Shown here in pieces: positions 34,819-42,471 of a DNA stretch of 64,000 nucleotides. Source of the stretch: Serinibacter salmoneus. Lineage in GTDB: Bacteria; Actinomycetota; Actinomycetes; Actinomycetales; Beutenbergiaceae. The notes beneath the pieces were generated by a model, which had not been told where the DNA came from, searched no databases, and saw only the letters and a program-made list of their open reading frames with translations. The stretch lies in contig NZ_PDJD01000001.1 in NCBI RefSeq assembly GCF_002563925.1, forward strand, positions 1,928,973 to 1,992,972. The letters run 5' to 3'. Position 1 is the first letter of the stretch. Each line of letters opens with the position of its first letter. The position numbers and the translations under genes are program-made.

Positions 34819-36534
34819 CTACAGCAGCTGGCGCGCGTTCGCGCGGGCGAGTTCCACGATCTCGTCGCCGCGGCCGGAGAGCAGCGTGCGCAGCGCGTAC
34901 AGGCCGAACCCCTTGGTCTGCTCGAACGTGATCGAGGGCGGCAGCACGAGCTCCTGGCGCTCGGTGACCACGTCCACCAGCGCGGGGCCGTCGTGCGCGA
35001 ACGCGGCCTTGAGCGCCTTGGGCAGGTCCTTGGACTTCGCCACCCGCTGCGCGTACAGCCCCGACGCCGAGGCGATGCCGGCGAGGTTCGCCGACTCCAG
35101 TCCCGTGGCGGTCGGCACGAACCCGGCCGCCTTCATCTCCAGTTCCACGAAGTTGTAGGAGGAGTTGTTGAACACCACGAGCTTCACCGGCAGTCCGAGC
35201 TCGGCGAGGGTCAGCAACTCCCCCATCATCATCGTCAGGCCGCCGTCGCCCGCGAGCGCCACGATCTGGCGGCCGTGTTGGCTGGACTGCGCGCCCACGG
35301 ACTGGGTGATCGCGTTCGCCATCGACCCGTGGATGAAGGAGCCGATCAGGCGGCGGCGGGAGTTCATCGTCAGGTACCGTGCGGCCCACACCACCGGCGA
35401 GCCGACGTCCGGGATGAACACCGCGTCATCGGCCGCGACCTCGTCGATCATGCGCGCCACGTACTGCGGGTGCAGGGCGGCGTCCCCGCGCCGCGGGGTG
35501 GCCAGGTCGTCCAGGCTCTCGCGGGTCTTGCGGTAGTGCTTGAGGCTGCGCTCCAGGTGACCGCGGTCGCTGACCGGCGTCAGGCGCGGCAACAGCGCGG
35601 TGACGGTCTCCTTCACCCCGCCCACCACGGGCAGGTCCACCGGGATGCGGCGCCCGATGTTCTCCCCGCGGATGTCCACCTGGATCACGTGGGCGTCCTC
35701 GGGCAGGAACGGGCGATAGGGGAAGTCGGTGCCGAGCATGAGCAGGGTGTCGCAGGACTCCATCGCCCGGTACCCGGACTCGAATCCGAGGAGCCCGGTC
35801 ATCCCGACGTCGAACGGGTTGTCCCATTCCAGGATGTCCTTGCTGCGCAGCGTGTGGACGATGGGGGCGGCCAGGGCATCGGCGAGCGCCACCACCTCGT
35901 CGTGCGCGCCGGCACACCCGGCGCCCGCGAGGATCGTGACCTTGCCAGTGAGTTGCTCGGCCAGGGCGACCAGGTCCTCCTCCACGGGCACGGTCTGGGA
36001 GCGCGGGGCGCGCACGTTGGTGGCGGTCTCGTCCTGCGCGGTCAGCATCGCGACGTCGCCCGGGATGACCAGCACGGCTACCCCGCGCTTGCTGAGGGCC
36101 GCCTGCATCGCGGTGCGCAGCATGCGCGGCATCTGCTTGGCGTTGGAGACCTGCTCCACGTACACGCTGCACTCCCGGAACAGATCCGTGGGGTGGGTCT
36201 CCTGGAAGTAGCCGGAGCCGATCTCCTCGCTGGGGATGTGCGCCGCGATCGCCAGGACCGGCACCCGGGAGCGGTTGGCGTCGTAGAGTCCGTTGATGAG
36301 GTGAAGGTTCCCGGGGCCGCAACTGCCGACCGCGACCGCCAGCTCGTCGGTGAGCTGGGCCTCCGCGGAGGCGGCGAATCCCGCCGTCTCCTCGTGCCGC
36401 ACCGGGATCCACGCGATGTCGCTTGAGCGCAGCGCATCCGTGAGCCCGTTGAGGGAATCACCGGGGATCCCGTACATCCGGCTCACCCCGCTCGCCTCGA
36501 GCGTGCGGACGATGGTCTCAGCGATGGTGGTCAC
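34819..36534 (-). CDS. poxB: Pyruvate oxidase / pyruvate:quinone oxidoreductase
   Basis: The 571-residue ThDP enzyme has the three-domain layout. The N-terminal part carries the catalytic Glu in the RHEETAGFAASAEAQL stretch, and the middle domain binds FAD. The C-terminal ThDP-binding motif is GDGGLTMMMGELLTLAELGLPVKLVVFNNSS. It converts pyruvate to acetate (or acetyl phosphate) and CO2 with electrons to quinone. Close resemblance to PoxB, including SGYFQETHPTDLF, favours the quinone-linked form. The last residues (about 40) could be the membrane-binding segment. The GTG at 36534 follows AGGAAGG. Confidence 0.92.
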   Translation of the reverse strand: MTTIAETIVRTLEASGVSRMYGIPGDSLNGLTDALRSSDIAWIPVRHEETAGFAASAEAQLTDELAVAVGSCGPGNLHLINGLYDANRSRVPVLAIAAHIPSEEIGSGYFQETHPTDLFRECSVYVEQVSNAKQMPRMLRTAMQAALSKRGVAVLVIPGDVAMLTAQDETATNVRAPRSQTVPVEEDLVALAEQLTGKVTILAGAGCAGAHDEVVALADALAAPIVHTLRSKDILEWDNPFDVGMTGLLGFESGYRAMESCDTLLMLGTDFPYRPFLPEDAHVIQVDIRGENIGRRIPVDLPVVGGVKETVTALLPRLTPVSDRGHLERSLKHYRKTRESLDDLATPRRGDAALHPQYVARMIDEVAADDAVFIPDVGSPVVWAARYLTMNSRRRLIGSFIHGSMANAITQSVGAQSSQHGRQIVALAGDGGLTMMMGELLTLAELGLPVKLVVFNNSSYNFVELEMKAAGFVPTATGLESANLAGIASASGLYAQRVAKSKDLPKALKAAFAHDGPALVDVVTERQELVLPPSITFEQTKGFGLYALRTLLSGRGDEIVELARANARQLL

Positions 36535-36638
36535 GGTGAGCCTTCCTGTCGGCGGCGGGGTCGTTGCGGGGGCAACGTCTCTTCACGCTACTCCCGGCAC
36601 CGGGGCCGGCGCCCGGACCGACGCCAGATTCGCCGGAC

Positions 36639-37208
36639 TCACCCGTTCTTGGCGGCCGCCTTCGCGGCGCGCTTGGTCTCGCGCACCTCATGCAGGCTGG
36701 CCTCATCGACCACGTCCGCGATGGATCGCCGCGATCCCTCCTCGCCGTAGGCGCCGGCCACCTCGCGCCACCCCGCGGGCTGGATCGCGAACTGCTTGCC
36801 GAGCAGCGCCAGGAAGATCCTGGCCTTCTGGTCCCCGAAGCCGGGCAGCGCCTTCAGTCGCTTGAGGACGGTGGCGCCGTCGGGCTCCCCGTCGCTCCAC
36901 AGGCGCGTGACGTCGCCGTCATAGTCCTCGACGACGGCCGAGGCCACCTTCTGGATGCGCCCCGCCATGGAGCCGGGGTAGCGGTGCACGGCGGGCGGGG
37001 TGCGGCACAACTCGACGAACGCCTCGGGGTCGGCCTGCGCCACGGCGCGCGGGTCGATGCTGCCGAGTCGCTCGGCGATCTTGGCGGGGCCGGCGAAGGC
37101 GGTCTCCATGGCGACCTGCTGGTCCAACAACATCCCGATCAGCAGGGCGAAGGGGTCGCGCTCCAGCAGGGCATCGGCGTCGGCGTCACCGGTCATCCAC
37201 AGGCTCAT
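36639..37208 (-). CDS. HhH-GPD family protein (base-excision repair type)
   Basis: The 189-residue protein has an HhH motif in LKALPGFGDQKARIFLALLG and a preceding LLIGMLLDQQVAMETAFAGP helix pair typical of HhH-GPD glycosylases, matching a small uncharacterised actinobacterial subgroup. The catalytic Asp expected after the hairpin is not obvious, so activity as a glycosylase is inferred from the family only. It ends in an Arg/Lys/Ala-rich basic tail (RETKRAAKAAAKNG) that could bind DNA. Confidence 0.8.
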   Translation of the reverse strand: MSLWMTGDADADALLERDPFALLIGMLLDQQVAMETAFAGPAKIAERLGSIDPRAVAQADPEAFVELCRTPPAVHRYPGSMAGRIQKVASAVVEDYDGDVTRLWSDGEPDGATVLKRLKALPGFGDQKARIFLALLGKQFAIQPAGWREVAGAYGEEGSRRSIADVVDEASLHEVRETKRAAKAAAKNG

Positions 37209-37250
37209 GACCTCGATTCAACCACCGCCGCGCCCGTCGGACGGACCTTC

Positions 37251-37372
37251 GCCTCGCTCAGGACGGAGAATCTGCGGGTACCGCGGCACGGCCGCACCCG
37301 CGCACGTCCCTGACCTGCCACGACGCTTCCGCGGCCGGAGTCGCCGCACGGATTCTCCGTCCGCAGCGAGGT
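37251..37372. repeat. Dispersed inverted-repeat element, copy 4
   Basis: The left arm (37252-37273) starts CCTCGCTCAGGACGGAGAATC and matches the complement of the right arm (37350-37370) at about 20 of 22 bases. The core CTGACCTGCCACGACGC (37310-37326) lies between. It follows the end of the lipoate ligase gene and precedes the HhH-GPD gene, both read on the minus strand. Confidence 0.75.
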
Positions 37373-37402
37373 CGCGCTCGCCGCCAAGCGCTCCCGCGGC
37401 CC

Positions 37403-38470
37403 TCAGGGCACGCGCGTCAGCCACGCGGGCGTGGCGAACTTGGACTCCACGAGCTCCTCCGCGCGTCGCCGCTCCGCGGGACGGATCTCCCCGGGCACCG
37501 TGTCGTAACGCGAGGCGAAGTGCGCCGCGAAGGAGTCGATGATCGCCTCGCGGCTCATCCCGGTCTGGCTGCGCAGCGGGTCCACGCGCTTGTTGGCGCT
37601 GCGGGTGCCCTTGTCGGAGAGCTTCTCCCGGCCGATGCGCAGCACGTCCAGCATGGCGTCGGCGTCGATGTCGTAGGACATCGTCACGTGGTGCAGCACC
37701 GCGCCGGTCGCGTACCGCTTCTGCGCCGCGCCGGCGATCTTGCCGCTGGGCGAGGTGATGTCGTTCAGCGGCACGTACCGCGCCTGGATGCCGAGCTCCT
37801 TCAGCGCGCCGAGCACCCAGTCGTCCAGGAACGCGTAGCTCTGCTCGAAGCTCAGGCCCTCCACCAGGGAGGCGGGCACGTACAGCGAGTACGTGATGGT
37901 GTTGCCGGGCTGGATGAACATCGCCCCACCGCCGGAGACGCGGCGGGTGACGGTGATGTCGTGGCGCGCCACGCCGTCGGGGTCGACCTCGTTGCGCATC
38001 GACTGGAAGGAGCCGATCACCACCACGTTGCGCTCCCACTCCCAGAACCGCAGGGTGGGCGGGCGGGTGCCGGCACCGACCTCCTGCGCGAGCACCTCGT
38101 CCAGCGCCATCTGCATGAACGGCAGCTCGGCCTCGCCGCGGATCACCTCGAAGGTGTGATCGGCCCAGCCGGTGGCGTGCCCGAGCGCGCGGCGCACCGC
38201 GATCGCCACGGCCTCGGGGCTGAATCCGCCCATCACCACGTCCTCGCCGAGCGCCCGGGCCAGGACACCCGCCATCGTCTCGACGCTGGAGGTGGCGGGC
38301 AGACCCTGCAGGGCGCCGTTGATGGTCTCCAGCGCGTCGTCGGGTTCGAGGAAGAAGTCCCCGGAGATCCGCACCTGCGCGAGCGATCCGGGCGTGCCCT
38401 GCGCCTCCTGGGAGGTCTCGACGTCGGCGATGACGAGTTTGCCACCGGGAACCTTGTACTCACCGTGCAT
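37403..38470 (-). CDS. Lipoate--protein ligase family protein
   Basis: The 355-residue protein joins an N-terminal LplA C-like domain (MHGEYKVPGGKLVIADVE) to a C-terminal BPL/LplA catalytic domain. The lipoate-binding loop is RRVSGGGAMFIQPGNT, and the conserved catalytic lysine lies in SGKIAGAAQKR. It attaches lipoate or octanoate to E2 or GcvH proteins. The order (accessory domain first) is the reverse of E. coli LplA but known in Gram-positive relatives. The start is ATG 38470; the longer frame overlaps the divergent proline-rich gene. Confidence 0.88.
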   Translation of the reverse strand: MHGEYKVPGGKLVIADVETSQEAQGTPGSLAQVRISGDFFLEPDDALETINGALQGLPATSSVETMAGVLARALGEDVVMGGFSPEAVAIAVRRALGHATGWADHTFEVIRGEAELPFMQMALDEVLAQEVGAGTRPPTLRFWEWERNVVVIGSFQSMRNEVDPDGVARHDITVTRRVSGGGAMFIQPGNTITYSLYVPASLVEGLSFEQSYAFLDDWVLGALKELGIQARYVPLNDITSPSGKIAGAAQKRYATGAVLHHVTMSYDIDADAMLDVLRIGREKLSDKGTRSANKRVDPLRSQTGMSREAIIDSFAAHFASRYDTVPGEIRPAERRRAEELVESKFATPAWLTRVP

Positions 38471-38562
38471 GCCCCCATCTTCCACCCAGTGACGGCCGCA
38501 CAGCGATGTCCGACGGCGCCGGGCACCTTGCACCATTGCCCCGCCTGCGTGAGGCTGAGGCC

Positions 38563-39333
38563 ATGGCGTGGTTCCCGTGGCGGAAGAAGAAGAACGAGCA
38601 GGCCCAGCAGGAGGCCCCCGAGGAGACTCCGGCACCACCTGCCGAGCCCTCGGCTCCCGAGACTTCGCCTGAGGACGATGTCGCCGGGGAATCCGGCGAC
38701 GCCCTCTCCAGCCTGGAGCACAGCCCGCTGGACGACCCGGGGACGATCCCCGAACCCGGCGAACCCGCCCCGGCGCCCGTGGACCCGGACGAACGCTCCT
38801 CGTTGGAGGAAGAACCCGAGGAGCCGCCGAGGGTTCCCTCCCCGGAGTCGACGTCGGAGCCCGAGCCCACGGCCGAGCCCGAGCCCACTCCGGCACCGGC
38901 GCCCACCCCCGCGCCCGCACCAGCACCCGCGCCCGCACCAGCACCTGAGCGCGCGCCCGCCCCGGCGCCGGCACCGCCGAGCGAGCACGCCGCGTACGAC
39001 GTCGACTCCTCCCTGCCCACCGTGGCCTGGCGCGCGGGGCTGGGCGGCGTGGTCGTGGGCATCGTGCACGCCCACACCTCCGCGGCGGGCAGCGCCGCCG
39101 ATCTGGGCGCGGCCATGGAGCGTGGCTTGGCGATGGCGGTCGGCGAGGACTCCCCCGCCCCGACGGACGCCCCCGAGGACTACCCGATCGTGCTGAACGT
39201 GCAGGTCGCGGAGGAACTCGTGGACGAGGAGGTCACCGGAACCCTGGCGGCCTACCGCAAGCAGCTCGCGCGCAAGGCACCGCGCGTGCGCCTGGTGGTG
39301 GAGCAGGTCCCCCTGGCGGAGCTGGACGCCTAG
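38563..39333 (+). CDS. Proline/alanine/glutamate-rich protein with small folded C-terminal domain
   Basis: The 256-residue protein starts MAWFPWRKKKNEQ and then runs through about 130 residues of low-complexity Pro, Glu, Ala and Ser, including an EPEPTPAPAPTPAPAPAP tract. Residues about 160-256 look folded: LPTVAWRAGLGGVVVGIVHAHT, then alternating strands and helices to the end. There is no membrane segment. ATG 38563 is chosen because the conserved-looking basic start follows it; an upstream ATG at 38506 is possible. Divergent from the lipoate ligase gene. Function unknown. Confidence 0.65.
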   Translation: MAWFPWRKKKNEQAQQEAPEETPAPPAEPSAPETSPEDDVAGESGDALSSLEHSPLDDPGTIPEPGEPAPAPVDPDERSSLEEEPEEPPRVPSPESTSEPEPTAEPEPTPAPAPTPAPAPAPAPAPAPERAPAPAPAPPSEHAAYDVDSSLPTVAWRAGLGGVVVGIVHAHTSAAGSAADLGAAMERGLAMAVGEDSPAPTDAPEDYPIVLNVQVAEELVDEEVTGTLAAYRKQLARKAPRVRLVVEQVPLAELDA

Positions 39334-39361
39334 CCCAGGCTGGCCGTCCCGCGACCCGGCT

Positions 39362-39377
39362 GCGCGACCGGTCGCGC
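39362..39377. promoter_or_regulatory. Perfect 16-bp palindrome between convergent genes
   Basis: GCGCGACCGGTCGCGC is followed at once by CTGACCCACACGACGACGC, which resembles the core of the dispersed repeat elements. It could be a terminator remnant or a decayed repeat. The rest of the 120-bp gap (39334-39453) shows nothing clear. Confidence 0.4.
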
Positions 39378-39453
39378 TGACCCACACGACGACGCGCCCG
39401 GACAGGAGCCTTCCCGGCGCGCATCGACGGGATTCGTCAACCGACAGGGTTCC

Positions 39454-41436
39454 TCAGATGTCGAGGAGGCTCGGCTGTGCCGGAGTGGCACCGGCACCGG
39501 CAGAAGTAACGGCCACGGCGTCCTGCCCCGACGGCCCGGGCGGACTCCCCCGCCCCGGAGCCACCGAGTCCGGTCTGGGCGGACTCTCGCCCGGCCCACC
39601 TGATCCGTCCGATCTCGGTGGACACTCGCCCGGCCCACCTGATCCGTCCGATCTCGGCGGACACTCGCCTGACCCACCTGATCCGTCCGATCTGGGCCGA
39701 CTCTCGCCCGGCCCACCTGATCCGTCCGGTCCGGGCCGACTCTCGCCGGGCCCACCTGATCCGTCCGGTCTCGGCGGACACTCGCCGGGCCCAGCCGACC
39801 CGTCCGGTCGATCTGGCCCGTCTGCCCCGCTTCGGGTGGCCTGGCCTGGTGGTCGTCGTCGCGGGACAAGAAGCTCATCCGCGAGACGGGTGGTCTGCCC
39901 GATCACCTCACCGTTACTGCGAGTGAAGCGGAACCCACCACGCACCCGGGTGATACCGATCCCCAACGCGTGCACGTCATGGTGGTGACGCGAGCACAGG
40001 GTGATCCCGTTCTCCAGCGTCGTCTCACCCTTCCTGGACCACTCCCAGATGTGATGCACCTGGCACCACGTCGCCCGCATCCCACACCCCGGGAACTGGC
40101 AATGCCGATCCCGCGTCAAGATCGCCCGACGCAGATCCCCCTCATACGTCCGCTCCGAACGACCCACATCCAACGGCACACCCGCCGCATCCAGCACCAC
40201 CCGCTGCACCAACGCGTCACACGCCAACACCTCCAGCGCCGCGAACGGAACCAACGTCCCATCCTGCAACTGCGCCAACGGCGGCTCCGCCACCAACCCC
40301 GACACACCAAACGCCTCACTCGAACGGCAACCCAACCCACCCCGCCCAGCACCATCGCCCGCCAACCCCGCAGACCCCGCGGCGGGAGCGGAACCCGACG
40401 CGCCCGCCGCAGACGGGTCCGCGGCACCCGACGCGCCCGGGGGACCCGATGCACCCACCGAGCCGGGCCGCCCGCAGGAGCGCCGCCGGCGGTGCATCAA
40501 CAACAACCACGTGTCCTCACGCACCAGAACCGACAGATGCGGACGGATCTGCGCACCCGAGCGGCGATCCCCCAACCCCAACGTCCGCTCCGCCAGATCC
40601 ACCAACGCATCAGCCCGACGCGCATCCGCAGAACGCTCATCACCCACCGCGGGCGCATCGGTCAACGACTCCAACGCCGTGCGCACCGTCGCGCCCGCCA
40701 CCGGATCCAAGAACCCCTCCACCTGCACCCCACCGCTGCGCGACATCAACCGCAGCCCCCGCCGCGCCCGCGCCCCCTCAAAGGACCGATCAGCCGCATC
40801 CGCCTCCCACGCCGCCGCCTGCGCCGCGAGCTCCTTACGGAACGTGGGCACCGGCACCGACCTGGCGCGCTGCACCCACTCCCCCTCACGCGCCGCCAAC
40901 CGCTCCCGCGTTCCCTGCGAGGACCGCTCCAACACCCCCGCGATCACCCGCAGATGACCCTCGCTCACCTCACCCGCCGACGACGCCTCCCGCACCTGCG
41001 GCAGCAACTCCAGCGCCTGACCAGCAGCAGCCTCCGCCTTTGCCACCCCCAGCCCCTGCTTCGAGGACGACGCACGCCAACTCTCAAAGTCCCGCGCACT
41101 CCCCTTGCACCACTCACTCTCCCGGCGAGCCAGCTGCGACATCCGCGTGCGCTGCACCCCCAACACCGACACCGCCGTATCCACCACCACCAACGCCCGC
41201 GACACAGCACCACCCACACCACCCGCACCGTTCGCGCCGCCCGCACCAACCCCGACACGGCCGCGTTCCACCGCCTCAACCCGGGCCGCCAGATCAGCAA
41301 CCGCCTCCCTCACCCGCCGCGCCGCGAACGCCAGATCCGCCTCCACCGTCGAAGGCACCGGCACACCGGGAGCAGGCACGCGATCGCGAACCCCGACCCC
41401 ACCATCAACACTCGACTCCGCCACCACCACACCCAC
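39454..41436 (-). CDS. DUF222 / 13E12-type HNH endonuclease-domain protein with C-terminal repeats
   Basis: The 660-residue protein has an N-terminal helical DUF222 region (residues about 90-310), a glycine/alanine-rich insert, and an HNH motif: HCQFPGCGMRATWCQVHHIWEW followed by NGITLCSRHHHDVH. The two metal Cys pairs and active His residues of HNH nucleases are kept. The C-terminus has six 13-residue units of the form GGPGECPPRSDGS. Members are multi-copy in actinobacterial genomes; nuclease activity and biological role are unproven. GTG 41436 follows GAGAGGGG. Confidence 0.85.
   Translation of the reverse strand: MGVVVAESSVDGGVGVRDRVPAPGVPVPSTVEADLAFAARRVREAVADLAARVEAVERGRVGVGAGGANGAGGVGGAVSRALVVVDTAVSVLGVQRTRMSQLARRESEWCKGSARDFESWRASSSKQGLGVAKAEAAAGQALELLPQVREASSAGEVSEGHLRVIAGVLERSSQGTRERLAAREGEWVQRARSVPVPTFRKELAAQAAAWEADAADRSFEGARARRGLRLMSRSGGVQVEGFLDPVAGATVRTALESLTDAPAVGDERSADARRADALVDLAERTLGLGDRRSGAQIRPHLSVLVREDTWLLLMHRRRRSCGRPGSVGASGPPGASGAADPSAAGASGSAPAAGSAGLAGDGAGRGGLGCRSSEAFGVSGLVAEPPLAQLQDGTLVPFAALEVLACDALVQRVVLDAAGVPLDVGRSERTYEGDLRRAILTRDRHCQFPGCGMRATWCQVHHIWEWSRKGETTLENGITLCSRHHHDVHALGIGITRVRGGFRFTRSNGEVIGQTTRLADELLVPRRRPPGQATRSGADGPDRPDGSAGPGECPPRPDGSGGPGESRPGPDGSGGPGESRPRSDGSGGSGECPPRSDGSGGPGECPPRSDGSGGPGESPPRPDSVAPGRGSPPGPSGQDAVAVTSAGAGATPAQPSLLDI
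39566..39810. repeat. 39-bp coding tandem repeat
   Basis: About six copies of a 39-bp unit (for example from CTCGCCCGGCCCACCTGATC at about 39587) lie inside the HNH protein gene and keep frame, each encoding 13 residues. Small substitutions differ between copies, so length could vary among strains. Confidence 0.9.
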
Positions 41437-41631
41437 CCCCTCTCACATCACGCTCACCTTCGAACTGATGTGTCAAACCTACCCAAGGGGACTGACATCC
41501 TCACCACCAGCACCAGGCCTGTGGACAGACCCACCTCAACCCCCGAAGTGATCCCACCCCACCGACACCCGCGGCACCACACCATCCGGCGTCACCGAAG
41601 CCGCGACCCCGCGGCGCGGCCCCGCGCCCCC

Positions 41632-42471
41632 TCAGGGCGCAGTGAGGAAGATGTCGAACAGGTCCGGGTGGTGGGCGTGCACCAGCACCCCGAACACGAC
41701 GGCGTCGAACAGCAGGTGCACCACCACCACGTACGGCAGCGACTTCACGCGGGCGAACAGCCAGCCCTGAACGAGCGCGAACGGGATGGTCAGCGCCGGC
41801 CCCCACTCGCGGTAGCCGAGCTCCCACAGGAACGAGACGAACACCGCGGCCTGGAGCACGTTCGCCAACCAGAACGGGAAGTGCCGCTGCAGCAGGGTGA
41901 ACACGGTGGCGATGAAGAACAGCTCGTCCCACAGCCCCACGGCGTTCACGCCGATGAACAGCCGCACGATCTCCCCGCCGGTCTCCAACGTGGGCCAGTT
42001 CGCGTACACCCCTGAGCCGATGAAGTAGAACGGCAGGATGAGGTAGCCGACCACCACCACGACGGCGATGTAGATCCACTGCCAGCCCTGCCACCGCCAG
42101 CCGCCGGCCATCGGGAACCGCACCGCGTCCTCGCGGTAGAGGTACCGCGAGATCGCCCATGGCACGAGCACCGCAAGCCCCAGGGCCACGGTGAATCGCG
42201 CCATCCCGGCGTTGGAGAGGTCGGCCTTCAGCGAGATCGTGGAGACGATGCCCTGCCCGATCGCGATGAGCAGCAGGTCCTTGCCCAGCGCTCGGTCGGC
42301 CCACAGCCCCAGTGCCACGCCCGCCACCAGCGGCAGGTAGCCCAGCGGCCGGACGTGGACGGCGAACAGCAGCACCGCCGCCCCGCACACCAGCGCGGCG
42401 GCCGCGATACGCAGGGCGGGCCTCAGGACGGCGCCGGTCTGCGCCGTCGTGCCCTCAGCGGGGGTCGACAC
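41632..42471 (-). CDS. CPBP/Abi-like intramembrane protein
   Basis: The 279-residue protein has about eight membrane helices. The C-terminal half resembles CPBP intramembrane proteases: GLWDELFFIATVFTLLQR stands where the EExxxR motif is expected, and VVVVHLLFDAVVF provides the third-motif His. The first motif has DE instead of EE and lacks the Arg at the usual position, so protease activity is doubtful. The gene overlaps the 3' end of cimA by 17 bp, so the two are likely co-transcribed even though no link to amino acid synthesis is known. Confidence 0.65.
   Translation of the reverse strand: MSTPAEGTTAQTGAVLRPALRIAAAALVCGAAVLLFAVHVRPLGYLPLVAGVALGLWADRALGKDLLLIAIGQGIVSTISLKADLSNAGMARFTVALGLAVLVPWAISRYLYREDAVRFPMAGGWRWQGWQWIYIAVVVVVGYLILPFYFIGSGVYANWPTLETGGEIVRLFIGVNAVGLWDELFFIATVFTLLQRHFPFWLANVLQAAVFVSFLWELGYREWGPALTIPFALVQGWLFARVKSLPYVVVVHLLFDAVVFGVLVHAHHPDLFDIFLTAP

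Noticed and set aside
39566-39810. Tandem repeats as CRISPR or intergenic satellite
   Set aside because: The repeats are in frame inside a gene and are explained by a repeated 13-residue segment.
40449-42015. Plus-strand frames antisense to the HNH protein
   Set aside because: Pro/Arg/Thr/His-rich shadows of the minus-strand gene with no domain.
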